A stretch of DNA of 64,000 nt from Chlamydiales bacterium STE3 (GTDB lineage: Bacteria > Chlamydiota > Chlamydiia > Chlamydiales > Parachlamydiaceae), in assembly GCA_011125455.1 (NCBI GenBank), contig VKHO01000042.1, positions 62,001-126,000 on the forward strand. The letters run 5' to 3'. The translations under genes and the position numbers were made by a program. This document shows positions 35,435-45,779 of this stretch, piece by piece (the stretch's first letter is position 1; each line of letters opens with the position of its first letter). The notes beneath the pieces were generated by a model, which was given only the letters and a program-made list of their open reading frames with translations, had not been told where the DNA came from and did not search any database.

Positions 35435-35466
35435 CTCTAGGCTATACCTCTAGCCTAGAGTTTTTT
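35435..35466 (+). terminator. Rho-independent terminator after the aquaporin gene
   Basis: CTCTAGGCTA (35435-35444) and TAGCCTAGAG (35451-35460) form a perfect 10-bp stem with a 6-nt loop, followed by TTTTTT. Clear intrinsic terminator on the + strand. Confidence 0.9.
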
Positions 35467-35617
35467 AGATATCAAATTCGCTTCTCATCTTTTTGCGACC
35501 CATGTGGTGAATTTTCTTAAAAATTATTCTGATAAAAGTCTCAATATTAAATTTTTTGTGTTATCAAAATGCCCTGCATTTTTATTTAAAATAGTTTTTT
35601 CATAAAAGGTATTTTAA

Positions 35618-35837
35618 ATGGCTTCTCTCAACTTCGGTTCTTTTCCTGCCACAGACTTTGCTCTTCGTGAAACAAATCTAAACGTTCGCGATGTTAATTG
35701 GTTAACACAGAATATGAACCCATAAAGCAAGTGTGCGGTCTTGAATTGATGATACTCATTCTGAATTGCTCGAGCAGCTTAAGTCTATGGGAACGAATTA
35801 TTTCTTTTCTCGAAAAGCTCTAAGGGTTTTGTATTAG
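35618..35837 (+). pseudogene. Short relic of an unknown gene
   Basis: A 35-codon frame starts at 35618 (MASLNFGSFPATDFALRETN) and stops after QNMNP; a second, shifted frame reads ELLEQLKSMGTNYFFSRKAL and stops at 35837, just where resB ends on the other strand. Together they look like the two ends of a deleted gene; no family recognised. Confidence 0.3.
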
Positions 35838-38056
35838 CGGCGCTTCCACCAAAAAAGAAGTAAGATACCGAGAGCAACTAATATTGCGCCTGGATAGGTA
35901 AGCCAGTATTTTGCAGGATCGCGGTTGATGACCAATTGCACAAGGTGCGCTCCTGAAGGATTTTTAGAAAGCCCAGAAAGGTAGAAGCGATAACCATCTC
36001 GTGTTTCATAAACTTCATTCATACTGATCGTTTTACGCACTTCTTGGCTAGTCCTTCTATCTTTGAAAGTTACCTCGCTCTCATAACTAAAGGGCTGATT
36101 CGTTTCTGGATAATTGATTTGCTGTGCACGATGTAAGCGAATAGTGTAGGGGAGCTCCTCCACTTTGGGTTGGAAACTCAATAAATAACGTCGATCTTTG
36201 GTGGGCCATTTTAAGTCTGATTTCAGGCGATCAAATACTAGGGGAATTTTTTCGTCATCTTTAGCGATAATAATGCGAGGCAAGTTGTCTTCGATTTTCT
36301 TTAGAGAAGGAAGAGGGGCGCTTTCGCGGAAAATAGGAGATTCAAAAGAAGCGAGGAGAGCTTTTTGAGAGAGTGCTGGATAGGTAATATGGCTATAGTG
36401 AATCCCTACAGTACGTAAATAAGCGGTAAATACTCTCGCTAGAGTGTTAGTATCTTGTGGGAATGAAATCCAAGGGAGCTCTTCCCCCATGGAAAAAAGT
36501 TGTTGGCTAAACAGTGTTAGCTGCTCTTCTTGACTAGGTAATGTTTCTAATAAATACAGAAGAGGCCATTGCCTTTCTTTCAAAATGGAAAGAAAGCTTT
36601 CTCCATTCAAAAGATGATCATCAAAGTCACTAAAAAAATGGCTAAGCCATAGTGCTCCTTTGATTTCATTTGCACTCAAAGAGTTCCAATCGAAATTTTT
36701 AAAAATATGGCTAAATTTTTTGGGTAGCTTTGCCTCTTTTGGGTAGAGCCATCCTCCCTGTTGATGCCAATGTCTTAAAAAATCGAGAAATTCTTTGGAA
36801 AAATCCAATTGGCAGTTCTCACAGCTATTTTTGAAAAGTTGAATAGGGGCTAGTTCTATCGAAGCTGTTTTTAGCTCCTTGCCTAACTCTTCTCGAATCA
36901 CTTTAAATAGATGATTTTCAAATTGCTTCTTCGAAAGATTTGCCTCCAAACCGAAAAAATCTGCTTGCAGAGAGTAGCCATCGAAACCTTCATTGTAAGC
37001 AATGTAAGAATGCAACCGATTGCTTTCAAAGTTTTGGGTGTAAATGCGGCCATGAGGATCTGCAATGAGGATGATGGTATCTTTCTTACTGTCTTGCAGC
37101 CATGTGTCTGGTACATGGCTGATCAACTCAATGTCAAGAGGTGCTTGCCCTAGGTAAGAAAGCTCGTGATGATTATTCAAAAGGGCGAAGGGACCGTTTA
37201 AATTCAGTTGAATGCTCCCCTTGCGATCAGGTTTTTCATAGGTAATTTCCAGAGTGATCGCAGCCTCTTCAACATTGAGTTGAGCTCCAATGGACCATTC
37301 TTGAACTTCTTTTTTTTGAAGCAGTAATTTTTTTAAAGGGATATCAGCTAGCTTGTGTTGCTCTCGATCTAAAATGCGGACAGTGATTTTTTCTGCAAGC
37401 AAGGCCTGAATGGCTTCCAGCTTAAAATCTGTTATTAAAGCAAGAGGATTTTCTGAAGGGATACTTTCTCCGGGTTTCCACCTTTGTGCAGGAAAGTTTG
37501 GTTTGCCAATGAATTGAGCTTGGCTTCCTGCTATCCAAGAAAAAAGGTTTTTCTCCGCATGGGGGCTATAATCGAGAAGTTGGCAAAACATATTTTTAGG
37601 CAAATAATAATTGCCAAAGAGATCTTTTTTTAAAGGTAGAGAGAGCTGTTTTTTGGTTCCTCGCTCTTCAGCTGTAATAACCATTTCTTCAGGAAATTGA
37701 ATGTGTGAACTGCTACTTCCTTCGACAAGCAAAGCGTGACCTTGCGTTCCGTAGACAGTTTTAATAAAGGTTCCAGAGATCACCATCAAAAGGCCTAAAT
37801 GCGTGATCAAAAAAGGAAAGTGTTTTTTCTTAAAAGGCCAACGCCTTAATGCCGAGACTAAAATATTGATGAAATAGCCTGCTAACAAAATTTTAAAAAA
37901 TAGGCTTTTATAGATGTTTTCAGCTGCAACCTGATGCGATTCTGTAATAGACTCTAGATAAGTGCCGTAAGCCACCATTAGAGCGGTGAGTGAAATTAAA
38001 ATGACCGCAAAAATGACTCCACCTAAAAAATGATACAAAGATTTAACTTTATTCAT
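35834..38056 (-). CDS. ResB-like cytochrome c biogenesis protein
   Basis: 740 residues. The first 110 contain membrane helices (FLGGVIFAVILISLTALMVA, KILLAGYFINILVSALRRWP, FLITHLGLLMVISGTFIKTV) typical of ResB/Ccs1, and the C-terminus has a final helix (LTYPGAILVALGILLLFWWK). Between them lies a large extracytoplasmic domain. HLGLL and the C-terminal TYPGA segment match ResB features. ResB partners CcsA in system II haem delivery. Its start overlaps the stop of the lipoprotein gene by 4 nt. Confidence 0.75.
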   Translation of the reverse strand: MNKVKSLYHFLGGVIFAVILISLTALMVAYGTYLESITESHQVAAENIYKSLFFKILLAGYFINILVSALRRWPFKKKHFPFLITHLGLLMVISGTFIKTVYGTQGHALLVEGSSSSHIQFPEEMVITAEERGTKKQLSLPLKKDLFGNYYLPKNMFCQLLDYSPHAEKNLFSWIAGSQAQFIGKPNFPAQRWKPGESIPSENPLALITDFKLEAIQALLAEKITVRILDREQHKLADIPLKKLLLQKKEVQEWSIGAQLNVEEAAITLEITYEKPDRKGSIQLNLNGPFALLNNHHELSYLGQAPLDIELISHVPDTWLQDSKKDTIILIADPHGRIYTQNFESNRLHSYIAYNEGFDGYSLQADFFGLEANLSKKQFENHLFKVIREELGKELKTASIELAPIQLFKNSCENCQLDFSKEFLDFLRHWHQQGGWLYPKEAKLPKKFSHIFKNFDWNSLSANEIKGALWLSHFFSDFDDHLLNGESFLSILKERQWPLLYLLETLPSQEEQLTLFSQQLFSMGEELPWISFPQDTNTLARVFTAYLRTVGIHYSHITYPALSQKALLASFESPIFRESAPLPSLKKIEDNLPRIIIAKDDEKIPLVFDRLKSDLKWPTKDRRYLLSFQPKVEELPYTIRLHRAQQINYPETNQPFSYESEVTFKDRRTSQEVRKTISMNEVYETRDGYRFYLSGLSKNPSGAHLVQLVINRDPAKYWLTYPGAILVALGILLLFWWKRR

Positions 38057-38694
38057 AGATAAGAAGGGATAGGTTTTATCAATTCAAAACTTTCTGCAAA
38101 AGCAATGATTTCATCCTTATGCTGCTCGATGGCATCAGGGTGGCCGACCGCTTTAATTGTATAATCCGCTCGCATCTGTTTGAATTCTTCTTCCCTTAGA
38201 GGTTGATTAGAGAGCATACGGTAATGTTCAGGGATCAGCTGCATCGCAAAAGCTAGAAATGCCGTTGGACGACCTTTTAAAATTCCAGATGCATAAAATT
38301 GTAAGCCTACAAATCCACCGTAGGCGATTTCATTGTAGTCCATGCTGTAAGGTTCAATGCTTTCAAACTGTTTTTGCCAGCGCAAGATCTGTGCATGCGG
38401 AGAAACGCTTTCTTCAATAGCTTTAGTTGGGAAATTATGAACAGTGATGCGCAGAGATTCGCTTTCATTGGGGATAAGGAAGGTAATAATTGGCAACATC
38501 GTATCTTTTAAATAGGCTTGGCCATCTGGCAAAACCCTTTCCCAATGTGGAGGCACCTTGGCCCTATAGATAGGTTTATTTTGGGCCCTACCTTCGATCT
38601 CTAGCCAATGGCTTTCATTAGAAGTTGTAGAATGACAAGCTGAAAGGCACAAAACGAGGACAGGTAAAAAAAATGTATGGAGCAAGGGGGGCAT
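38053..38694 (-). CDS. Lipoprotein of unknown function
   Basis: 213 residues with a lipoprotein signal (LHTFFLPVLVLCLSACHSTT; lipobox L-S-A-C, Cys at about 19). The mature domain (LEIEGRAQNKPIYRAKVPPH, ITVHNFPTKAIEESVSP, GLQFYASGILKGRPTAF) is alpha/beta without recognised motifs. It overlaps resB by 4 nt, so it is a candidate envelope accessory of cytochrome c maturation or respiration. Confidence 0.7.
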   Translation of the reverse strand: MPPLLHTFFLPVLVLCLSACHSTTSNESHWLEIEGRAQNKPIYRAKVPPHWERVLPDGQAYLKDTMLPIITFLIPNESESLRITVHNFPTKAIEESVSPHAQILRWQKQFESIEPYSMDYNEIAYGGFVGLQFYASGILKGRPTAFLAFAMQLIPEHYRMLSNQPLREEEFKQMRADYTIKAVGHPDAIEQHKDEIIAFAESFELIKPIPSYL

Positions 38695-39088
38695 ATCTAT
38701 AGAGTCTTAAAAATTAAAAATTCATTATGGCAAACTACTAAATATTTATTTAGCTATTTTGGAATTTAAATTAAAGTTCGCCAGGACACCTGGTGCTTTT
38801 TTAAAGTTGGGAATGACAAATACAACTGGAAGGACGAAGGAAAGAAGAGGCTTTCAAGAGAATCATCACTTAGTAGACAGCTAGTTCGCAGGAGCTTTAA
38901 ATGAGTGAAGCTTTGTATATGCTAAAAGCCCGATACCGAGAAATTTTATCAAGGGCCTTGGCTGTGTGCATGGCTTTAAGTTCTTGCGCCGCTTTCTCTT
39001 AGATGCTCATCTTTAACTCTAGGATTGTGCACTTCATCGCTAACAAATTAAATTGTGACAAGATGAATGACAGAACATCTTAAAATCT
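38695..39088. other. Gene-free stretch
   Basis: No supported gene. A short hairpin CCAGG-ACA-CCTGG followed by a T-run (about 38780-38800) could terminate + strand transcription, but no + strand gene precedes it. Confidence 0.4.
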
Positions 39089-39135
39089 AATTGTCATACA
39101 AGCTATTTGAATTAGAAATAGCTTGTATGACAATT
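39089..39135 (-). terminator. 20-bp perfect inverted repeat
   Basis: AATTGTCATACAAGCTATTT (39089-39108) pairs perfectly with 39116-39135 around the loop GAATTAG. It lies about 50 nt past the stop of the 39184-39633 gene on the minus strand, and in that direction is followed by AGATTTTAAG. Probably its terminator; the unusually long perfect stem could also be a small inverted-repeat mobile element. Confidence 0.55.
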
Positions 39136-39183
39136 GTGGGTAGCAATTCGGGACGTAAAGTATCGATTTAGAAAATATTTTGA

Positions 39184-39633
39184 CTACTGTGCTTGAGGGG
39201 ATTCTAGCTCATCGCTATCTACAGGTAATTGCTCTTCCTCTATTTCCCTAAGAGTTGATGTTCTCTCTTCTACCCTGTCTTTAGAGGGGGCACTTTTATA
39301 AGCTTCATACATCGCTTCCCACTTTTGCTTCTGGTCTTCAAATTCTCTCTTCAACTCGTCGTAAGCCTTATAGAATTGATTTTTGTAATAGGTTTTCGCA
39401 TCGCTATTTTTTGGTGCAGTCTCTTCAGTTTTAAATTTTTGCAAAAGATCTCTGAATAGGTCATGGTTGGCAATGCTCAACCCAGAAAGGATCGCAAATA
39501 GAAGCAGAAGTAGAGTGATCATGAAACCAATCAATCTTTTAGTGACCAGTACGAGTGTAATAAGGAAAATAATAAAAGCTGTTGTATAAGCTAAAGTGGT
39601 GTTTGAGGTGATAAAATCAATAAATTCATTCAT
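39184..39633 (-). CDS. Membrane protein with cytoplasmic coiled coil
   Basis: 149 residues. Two N-terminal membrane helices (LAYTTAFIIFLITLVLVTKR and IGFMITLLLLLFAILSGLSI) are followed by a long charged helix (YKAYDELKREFEDQKQKWEA) and an acidic tail. AAGGA precedes the ATG. No family recognised. The fold, two membrane helices plus a coiled coil, is common among chlamydial membrane proteins, including Inc proteins, but nothing proves secretion. Confidence 0.65.
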   Translation of the reverse strand: MNEFIDFITSNTTLAYTTAFIIFLITLVLVTKRLIGFMITLLLLLFAILSGLSIANHDLFRDLLQKFKTEETAPKNSDAKTYYKNQFYKAYDELKREFEDQKQKWEAMYEAYKSAPSKDRVEERTSTLREIEEEQLPVDSDELESPQAQ

Positions 39634-39863
39634 TTTCTAATCCTTCTTTTGAAATTCAGCACACTTGCTCCTATTTTGGAGCAAGACTTTGATCAATTGT
39701 TATATTCTCCCAAGCTTTAGATTTATCTTTTTAGCATTTAGATAAAGCTTAGAGGATGTCTTGCAAGGCTAAAGGATACTCACAAGTTCTATTGAGGTCC
39801 CGGTATTCGGACAGAAACTTCATTTCAGCCTTGGGGTTGGCCTCTCATTTAAGTGCCACGAGC

Positions 39864-41096
39864 TTACGTTTGTTTTTCTCTCACAGGAGAAAGTTCATTA
39901 AGATCTATGGGATCAAGGGGCTCAACAAGCCCAAGTGCTTTTCGAGCGTCACCCATAATAAAAAAAGTTCCAGTAATTAGCAAAGGCTTATCACTCTGGT
40001 TGCGTTTTGCAACGGTGATGGCATGGGCAATTGAGCGGTAGCATGAAATCTTATTTTGTGAAAATCCCATAGAGAGACATCCCTCTCGTAGCACATTGAC
40101 ATCAAGGCCTCTTTCATTTTTTGCTTCTACTAAATAAATATGCTCAGGATTTTCACTGAGTAAGATTTCCAAACATTTTGCAATGTCTTTGGATTTTGAT
40201 AATCCAATGATTACATGGAAGGGCGTATGAGGGTAATTTCTTTTTAATCTTTTAAAGCAGGCAATTAAACCGGCTGGATTATGGGCGACATCAAGAAGAA
40301 TAGGGGGGCTTTCACTAAACAATTCAAAACGGCAGGGGGGAAGAGCTTTAAGCGCGTTTTGTGCCATCTGTAAAGGAAAATCTATAAGTTCCATCGCCGC
40401 TTTTGCAACAGCGCAATTTTCCTCTTCATAAGAAGAAAAGCTTCCTTGCACCTGGATGAGAGGCGCTTTTTTTTGTCTAGCAATTGGCTCGATCAAAGAT
40501 TTAGGCACTGTTGGGCCGATGACAATAGGGATATTTTCTTTAATAATCCCTGCTTTCTCAAGAGTAATCTCCTCAATGGAATTTCCTAGTATCTCCGTGT
40601 GATCGAGCGCAATGGAGGTGATGATACTCACTTCTGGGACAATAACATTTGTCGCGTCCAGTCTTCCTCCAAGTCCTGTTTCAATGACCGCTACATCAGC
40701 TTTTTGCTCAGCAAAATAAAGAAATCCTAGCAAGGTCGTTAGTTCAAAAAATGTAGAGGAAACGCCAAGTTTTTTTTGCAAATCGAAAATTTTTTGTAAA
40801 AGGCGTGTTGCTTCTTCTTCACTAATTAAAGAGCCATTAATTTGAATTCTTTCCCTAAAACAGCTGATATGGGGAGAGGTAAAAAGACCAACACGAAAGC
40901 CAGCCAATTCATACGCTTTTGCCATTTTATGGGCGACAGAGCCTTTACCATTTGTGCCAGCGATATGGATAGATTTAAACATTTTTTCAGGATGATCCAG
41001 TTTTTCAAGAAGAAGCTGGATATTCTGTAGGCCAAGCTTAACCCCACCAAAATTTTTGGCATGAAAAAGTTGATGAATAGTTTTAGCGTAGGTCAT
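39864..41096 (-). CDS. folC: Folylpolyglutamate / dihydrofolate synthase
   Basis: 410 residues of the Mur-ligase-like FolC family. The ATP loop is SIHIAGTNGKGSVAHKMAKA, followed by GLFTSPHISCFRERIQINGS, AVIETGLGGRLDATNVI, ITSIALDHTEILGNSIEEI with EKAGII, and LLDVAHNPAGLIACFKRL. Adds glutamate to (dihydro)pteroate/folate. It overlaps the upstream PHP gene by 4 nt. Full length. Confidence 0.92.
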   Translation of the reverse strand: MTYAKTIHQLFHAKNFGGVKLGLQNIQLLLEKLDHPEKMFKSIHIAGTNGKGSVAHKMAKAYELAGFRVGLFTSPHISCFRERIQINGSLISEEEATRLLQKIFDLQKKLGVSSTFFELTTLLGFLYFAEQKADVAVIETGLGGRLDATNVIVPEVSIITSIALDHTEILGNSIEEITLEKAGIIKENIPIVIGPTVPKSLIEPIARQKKAPLIQVQGSFSSYEEENCAVAKAAMELIDFPLQMAQNALKALPPCRFELFSESPPILLDVAHNPAGLIACFKRLKRNYPHTPFHVIIGLSKSKDIAKCLEILLSENPEHIYLVEAKNERGLDVNVLREGCLSMGFSQNKISCYRSIAHAITVAKRNQSDKPLLITGTFFIMGDARKALGLVEPLDPIDLNELSPVREKQT

Positions 41097-41923
41097 CGAT
41101 TCTTTTTATAATGTTGTTCAAGAATTGTGAAACTTTCTTTATCAATCCAAGAAGAGCCTAAAGGAATGTTCGGTTTAATTGCACCATGAAAATCAGATCC
41201 TCCTGTTATGATAAGGTCTTTTTTGCTTGCTAGGCGCAGCCAGCGATGATGGTCTGTTTCTGGAAAGCGGGCGTAATAGCATTCGATTCCATCAATTGGC
41301 ATTTTCAAGACTTCATAAAGCAAAGAAGCATCTTTGATTAAATGGGGATGAGCAATGATGGCTAATCCCTTAGCTTGATGAATCACATCAAGGGTTTCTT
41401 CAACACTAACAGGCTCCCCTTGAGCAAAGCAGGGCTTGTCATCTGCTAAAAACTTTCTAAACGCTTCTTGAACACTTTCGATATATCCCTTATTAACCAT
41501 TGCTTGAGCAATATGCGGTCGTCCGATAACATGAAGGCTTAAAAGATCGCTTTCCTCAATCCGCATTCCTTTTCTAGCAAGCTTTTCTAAAATGCTTCTG
41601 TTTCTTTCCGTACGACGGTTTTTGTGTTTAGCACATAACCCAGCCATGCATGGATGGTAAATATCAAATGAATAGCCAAGAATATGAACGCTTTTTCCTT
41701 TATGCATCGCTGAAAATTCGATTCCCGGAATCATCGCAATATTAGAAGCTTCCGCATATTCAAATACTTTTGGATAAGCACAAAAAGTGTCATGATCTGT
41801 AATCGATAACCCAGATAGTTTAATCGCTTTGGCTAGATTCACAATTTCTTCAGGAGATAAAGAACCATCAGAAAAGGTAGAATGACAATGTAGATCAGCG
41901 CGGAATTCGTTTAGAAGCGACAT
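41093..41923 (-). CDS. PHP-domain phosphoesterase
   Basis: 276 residues. Metal-binding PHP motifs: ADLHCHSTFSDGSLSPEEIV (H-x-H), LSITDHDTFCAY, IPGIEFSAMHKGKSVHILGY, AIIAHPHLI and ITGGSDFHG. These match the YciV/RnmB-like group (5'-3' exoribonuclease or 3',5'-nucleoside bisphosphate phosphatase). It overlaps murB by 29 nt and folC by 4 nt, indicating an operon. Confidence 0.88.
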   Translation of the reverse strand: MSLLNEFRADLHCHSTFSDGSLSPEEIVNLAKAIKLSGLSITDHDTFCAYPKVFEYAEASNIAMIPGIEFSAMHKGKSVHILGYSFDIYHPCMAGLCAKHKNRRTERNRSILEKLARKGMRIEESDLLSLHVIGRPHIAQAMVNKGYIESVQEAFRKFLADDKPCFAQGEPVSVEETLDVIHQAKGLAIIAHPHLIKDASLLYEVLKMPIDGIECYYARFPETDHHRWLRLASKKDLIITGGSDFHGAIKPNIPLGSSWIDKESFTILEQHYKKNR

Positions 41924-42773
41924 AACGCACCTCGCTTTTTAATTGGATGCCGGTTTGCTCGTGAATTTGGCGTTGTATGTGGCTGATAAGCTCTAAAAAA
42001 TCTTTAGAGGTGGCATTGCCAGCATTAATCAAAAAGTTAGCGTGGAGATTTGAGACCTTCGCTCCTCCAAACTGAGCGCCTTTTAAACCGCATTGGTCTA
42101 TAAGTTGACCTGCAAAATTTTGTGGGGGGTTTTGGAAAATGCAGCCAGCAGACTTATCTTTATAAGGCTGTGTATTTTGGCGATGGCGAACGATTTCAAT
42201 TTGTTGTTTTCTAGCAGTTCCCGAGGGCTGTAAAGCAAAGGTTGCCCCTACAATTGCCCCTTTTAAGTTCTGAAAAGAGGAATAGCGGTAAGAAAACTGG
42301 AGCTCTTCTTTGCGAAGAATATGGAAATTTCCTCTCTCATCAATATAATCGACAGATTCTAAATAAGTAGAAGTTTCTCCGCCGTTCGCCCCAGCATTCA
42401 TATAGACTGCGCCTCCAACGCTAGCCGGGATGCCAGAGGCAAATTCAAGGCCCCCGAATCCAAGTCTTGCAGTTTGTGTCCCTAAAAGTGAGAAGCTATA
42501 GCCAGCTCCGATGTGAAAAGAGCCTGGGGAGGAATGTTCAAAAAAATCGATTTTATTGTGTAGAATAGCACCATTGAATCCTTCATCATCAAAAAGGCAG
42601 TTTGAGCCCTTTCCTAGAATAAAATAATGGAGATTACCCGTATGGCATTGAGATAGAGCCTCTTTCATTTCGTCGATAGAGCGAATTTCAATATAAAAAT
42701 CCGCAGTTCCACCAATGCCCAAAGTACAGAGTTCAGAAAGAAGTCTATTCTTTTGAAAGAGAGTCGGATTCAT
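41895..42773 (-). CDS. murB: UDP-N-acetylenolpyruvoylglucosamine reductase
   Basis: 292 residues. FAD-binding signatures: FILGKGSNCLFDDEGFNGAI, GLEFASGIPASVGGAVYMNA, GANGGETSTYLESVDYI, LQFSYRYSSFQ, the catalytic-loop KDKSAGCIFQNPPQNFAGQL and SNLHANFLINAGNATSKDFL. Reduces the enolpyruvyl group to form UDP-MurNAc in peptidoglycan synthesis. Overlaps nusB and the PHP gene by 29 nt each. Confidence 0.93.
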   Translation of the reverse strand: MNPTLFQKNRLLSELCTLGIGGTADFYIEIRSIDEMKEALSQCHTGNLHYFILGKGSNCLFDDEGFNGAILHNKIDFFEHSSPGSFHIGAGYSFSLLGTQTARLGFGGLEFASGIPASVGGAVYMNAGANGGETSTYLESVDYIDERGNFHILRKEELQFSYRYSSFQNLKGAIVGATFALQPSGTARKQQIEIVRHRQNTQPYKDKSAGCIFQNPPQNFAGQLIDQCGLKGAQFGGAKVSNLHANFLINAGNATSKDFLELISHIQRQIHEQTGIQLKSEVRYVASKRIPR

Positions 42774-43260
42774 TTTTTTGCTTTAAGGCTTCCTCTTCAC
42801 TTTTTTTCAAATCAAGAAAAGCTTGTTCCACAGTCTCCTGATCACTATCTTCTCCCAGACTTTTTTTGTAAAGATGATCAAGAACTGCGTTGACAAACGA
42901 TGTCGATGCAGGCGTGCTAAACTTTTTTGTGAGGCGCAGCGCTTCCGCAATCGCAACTTTTGGAGGGATCGTTTCATCATAAAAAAGTTCAAAGAGGCCA
43001 AGTCTTAAGATATTACGCTCGATAATTTGAATCCTTTCAAACTCATAGGAAGTGGAAGTTTCAGCAATTTTTGCATCGATTTCTATTAATTTTTTTCTAA
43101 CGGATCTAGCTTTTTCTGCTGCATCGAGCACGTTTTTACGGGTTACAGAGAGCTGTTCCATAATGAGAGAGCTGTTTTCAATGTCTTCAGATTGGGCAAA
43201 GTCTTGCCGGTAAAGAAATAGGAATACAATTTCGCGAAATTTTTGATGTGTAATAGCCAT
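42745..43260 (-). CDS. nusB: Transcription antitermination factor NusB
   Basis: 171 residues from the ATG at 43260 (MAITHQKFREIVFLFLYRQD), with GGAG 9 nt upstream; the open frame extends 11 codons further but lacks support. The NusB fold is seen in REIVFLFLYRQDFA, RIQIIERNILRLGLFELFYD and IPPKVAIAEALRLTKKFSTP, then STSFVNAVLDHL. The C-terminal 30 charged residues exceed the E. coli protein (139 residues). Confidence 0.9.
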   Translation of the reverse strand: MAITHQKFREIVFLFLYRQDFAQSEDIENSSLIMEQLSVTRKNVLDAAEKARSVRKKLIEIDAKIAETSTSYEFERIQIIERNILRLGLFELFYDETIPPKVAIAEALRLTKKFSTPASTSFVNAVLDHLYKKSLGEDSDQETVEQAFLDLKKSEEEALKQKNESDSLSKE

Positions 43261-43459
43261 TTGAAAACTCCAAACGTTATATAATAGGGACAAGAGGGAT
43301 GAATTGCAAAGAAAAAGAGAAGGAAGAAGAGGAGAGAAAGAAGCAATTCAACTTGTCTTTCAAAATAAAATTGCACATAACAGTCCTGAAAGCTAAGATC
43401 CGATCAAAATGCATTTCTAGGGTAAAGCCAAAGGATTAGAAGGGGAGGGGTAGATTTTT

Positions 43460-45739
43460 ATGCTGTTTGATATCGATATGATTGAGAAATTTTATGAGCA
43501 ACTAGCCGATAAATTAGAAAAGACGCGCAAATTTCTTAATCGCCCTTTGACATTGTCTGAAAAAATTCTCTACACACACTTGTTACATTTTCCAAATGAA
43601 CCTGCTGTCAGGGGAAAAACTTATATGGATTTTTATCCCGACCGTGTTGCCATGCAGGATGCAACAGCTCAAATGGCCCTTTTGCAATTTGCGTGCTCAG
43701 GAAGGAATCGAACTGCTGTTCCATCAACTGTCCATTGTGATCACCTAATTTTAGCGGAGACAGGGGCCAAGGAAGATTTAGAAAGAGCGAAAGATGATAG
43801 CCGTGAGGTTTTTGATTTTTTGCAGAGTATTTCAAATAAATATGGCATTGGCTTTTGGAAGCCTGGAGCTGGAATCATCCATCAAGTTGTATTAGAAAAT
43901 TATGCTTTTCCTGGTGGACTCATGATCGGAACAGATTCGCATACCCCAAACGCTGGCGGGTTGGGCATGCTTGCGATTGGCGTCGGGGGTGCCGATGCTG
44001 TTGACGTAATGGCAGGAATGAGTTGGGAATTGAAATGCCCTAAAATTATAGGTGTAAAGCTAACCGGAAAACTGAAAGGATGGGCTTCCCCAAAAGATGT
44101 GATTTTAAAGCTTGCCGGTATCCTAACCGTGAAGGGAGGGACAGGAGCTATCATCGAATATTTTGGAGAAGGAACAGAGTCAATTTCCTGTACGGGGAAA
44201 GGGACAATTTGCAACATGGGAGCCGAAATTGGAGCCACAACATCTATCTTCCCTTACGATTCTAGAATGCGTGATTACCTAGATGCAACTGGCAGAGAAA
44301 AGGTAGCGGCTCAAGCGGATAAAATGAAAGATTGTCTTAGTGGCGATAAGGAAGTCTATAAGAATCCTGAAAAATACTACGACCAAATGATCGAAATTAA
44401 TCTTTCAGAGTTAGAACCCCATATCAATGGTCCTTATTCACCAGACAAAGCTTGGAAGCTATCTGAATTTGCTGAAGCTGTCCAGGCTAACCACTATCCA
44501 GAAAAAATTGCTGTGGCTTTGATCGGCTCTTGCACAAACTCGAGCTATGAGGATATTGAACGAGCCACAAGTATCGCCAAGCAAGCCATCAAAGCTGGCA
44601 TTAAAACAAAATGTCCTTTAACAATTACACCAGGTTCAGAGCAGATTCGAGCAACCATTGAAAGAGATGGTTTATTAAAATCTCTTGAAGAAATCGGAGG
44701 ACTGGTTCTAGCGAATGCTTGCGGACCATGTATTGGCCAATGGAAACGTCACGATGTTTCTTATGGAGAAAAAAATTCTATTCTCACTTCCTACAATCGC
44801 AATTTTTCGGGAAGAAATGATGCTAATCCTGGAACGCATTCTTTTGTTGCCAGCCCCGAAATTGTCATCGCCCTTGCTCTTGCTGGGAGCCTTACCTTTA
44901 ATCCCGAAAAAGATGTTCTGAAAAATGACCACGGTGAAACGTTCAAGCTCTCAGCTCCAAGCGGGGATGAATTGCCAAAACAAGGATTTACTCCTGGTGA
45001 GATAGGCTTTATAGCTCCCGCTAATGATGGTTCGTTGATTGAAATTCTTGTTGATCCAAACAGTTCGCGTTTGCAGCTGCTAAAGCCTTTTCAACCCTGG
45101 GATGGTGAAGATTTAAAGGGGTTGAGAATTTTATGCAAAGCTCAAGGGAAATGCACGACAGATCATATTTCTCCTGCTGGTAAGTGGCTGCGCTTTCGAG
45201 GGCACTTAGATAACATTTCTGACAATATGCTAAGCGGTGCAGTTAATGCATTTAGAGAAGAAATTGGGAAAGGCAAAAACCAGTTAAACGGAATTGTAGA
45301 ACCTTTTTCGAAAGTAGCTAGAGATTATAAGGAAAAGGGGATTGATTGGATGATCATTGGAGATGAAAATTACGGTGAGGGATCCTCGAGAGAGCATGCT
45401 GCAATGGAGCCGCGCTATCTTGGTTGTCGTGCAGTGATTGTGAAAAGCTTCGCTCGCATTCATGAAACTAACCTTAAAAAGCAAGGCCTTCTAGCCCTCA
45501 CCTTTTCTAACCCTTCTGACTTTGATAAGATAAGAGAAAATGATATTTTAGAAATCGTTGGATTAAGGGATTTTAGACCAGGAATTCCTTTAACATTAAA
45601 TATCATTCATGAAAATCGAACTTCGGAATCTATCCTTCTCAACCATAGCTACAGTGAGCCTCAAATTGGCTGGTTTAAAGCGGGTAGTGCTCTTAATTTA
45701 ATTGGAAAGGAAGAGTTAAGACAAAACCGTTCTTCATGA
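43460..45739 (+). CDS. Aconitate hydratase, mitochondrial type
   Basis: 759 residues. Converts citrate to isocitrate in the TCA cycle with a [4Fe-4S] cluster. Cluster cysteines are in [15 protein letters not shown] and [14 protein letters not shown]. Other motifs: [55 protein letters not shown] and [20 protein letters not shown]. The length and [20 protein letters not shown] start fit the mitochondrial/AcnM subgroup. GGAGGGG precedes the ATG by about 11 nt. Its presence separates this organism from Chlamydiaceae, which lack the early TCA enzymes. Confidence 0.93.
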   Translation: MLFDIDMIEKFYEQLADKLEKTRKFLNRPLTLSEKILYTHLLHFPNEPAVRGKTYMDFYPDRVAMQDATAQMALLQFACSGRNRTAVPSTVHCDHLILAETGAKEDLERAKDDSREVFDFLQSISNKYGIGFWKPGAGIIHQVVLENYAFPGGLMIGTDSHTPNAGGLGMLAIGVGGADAVDVMAGMSWELKCPKIIGVKLTGKLKGWASPKDVILKLAGILTVKGGTGAIIEYFGEGTESISCTGKGTICNMGAEIGATTSIFPYDSRMRDYLDATGREKVAAQADKMKDCLSGDKEVYKNPEKYYDQMIEINLSELEPHINGPYSPDKAWKLSEFAEAVQANHYPEKIAVALIGSCTNSSYEDIERATSIAKQAIKAGIKTKCPLTITPGSEQIRATIERDGLLKSLEEIGGLVLANACGPCIGQWKRHDVSYGEKNSILTSYNRNFSGRNDANPGTHSFVASPEIVIALALAGSLTFNPEKDVLKNDHGETFKLSAPSGDELPKQGFTPGEIGFIAPANDGSLIEILVDPNSSRLQLLKPFQPWDGEDLKGLRILCKAQGKCTTDHISPAGKWLRFRGHLDNISDNMLSGAVNAFREEIGKGKNQLNGIVEPFSKVARDYKEKGIDWMIIGDENYGEGSSREHAAMEPRYLGCRAVIVKSFARIHETNLKKQGLLALTFSNPSDFDKIRENDILEIVGLRDFRPGIPLTLNIIHENRTSESILLNHSYSEPQIGWFKAGSALNLIGKEELRQNRSS

Positions 45740-45779
45740 GCGCTATGTAGCAATGTTTTTTGATAATAGTGAAGGGGTC

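Noticed and set aside
43608-44265. ORFs opposite or out of frame with aconitase
   Set aside because: They overlap a well-conserved enzyme gene and have no supporting signals.
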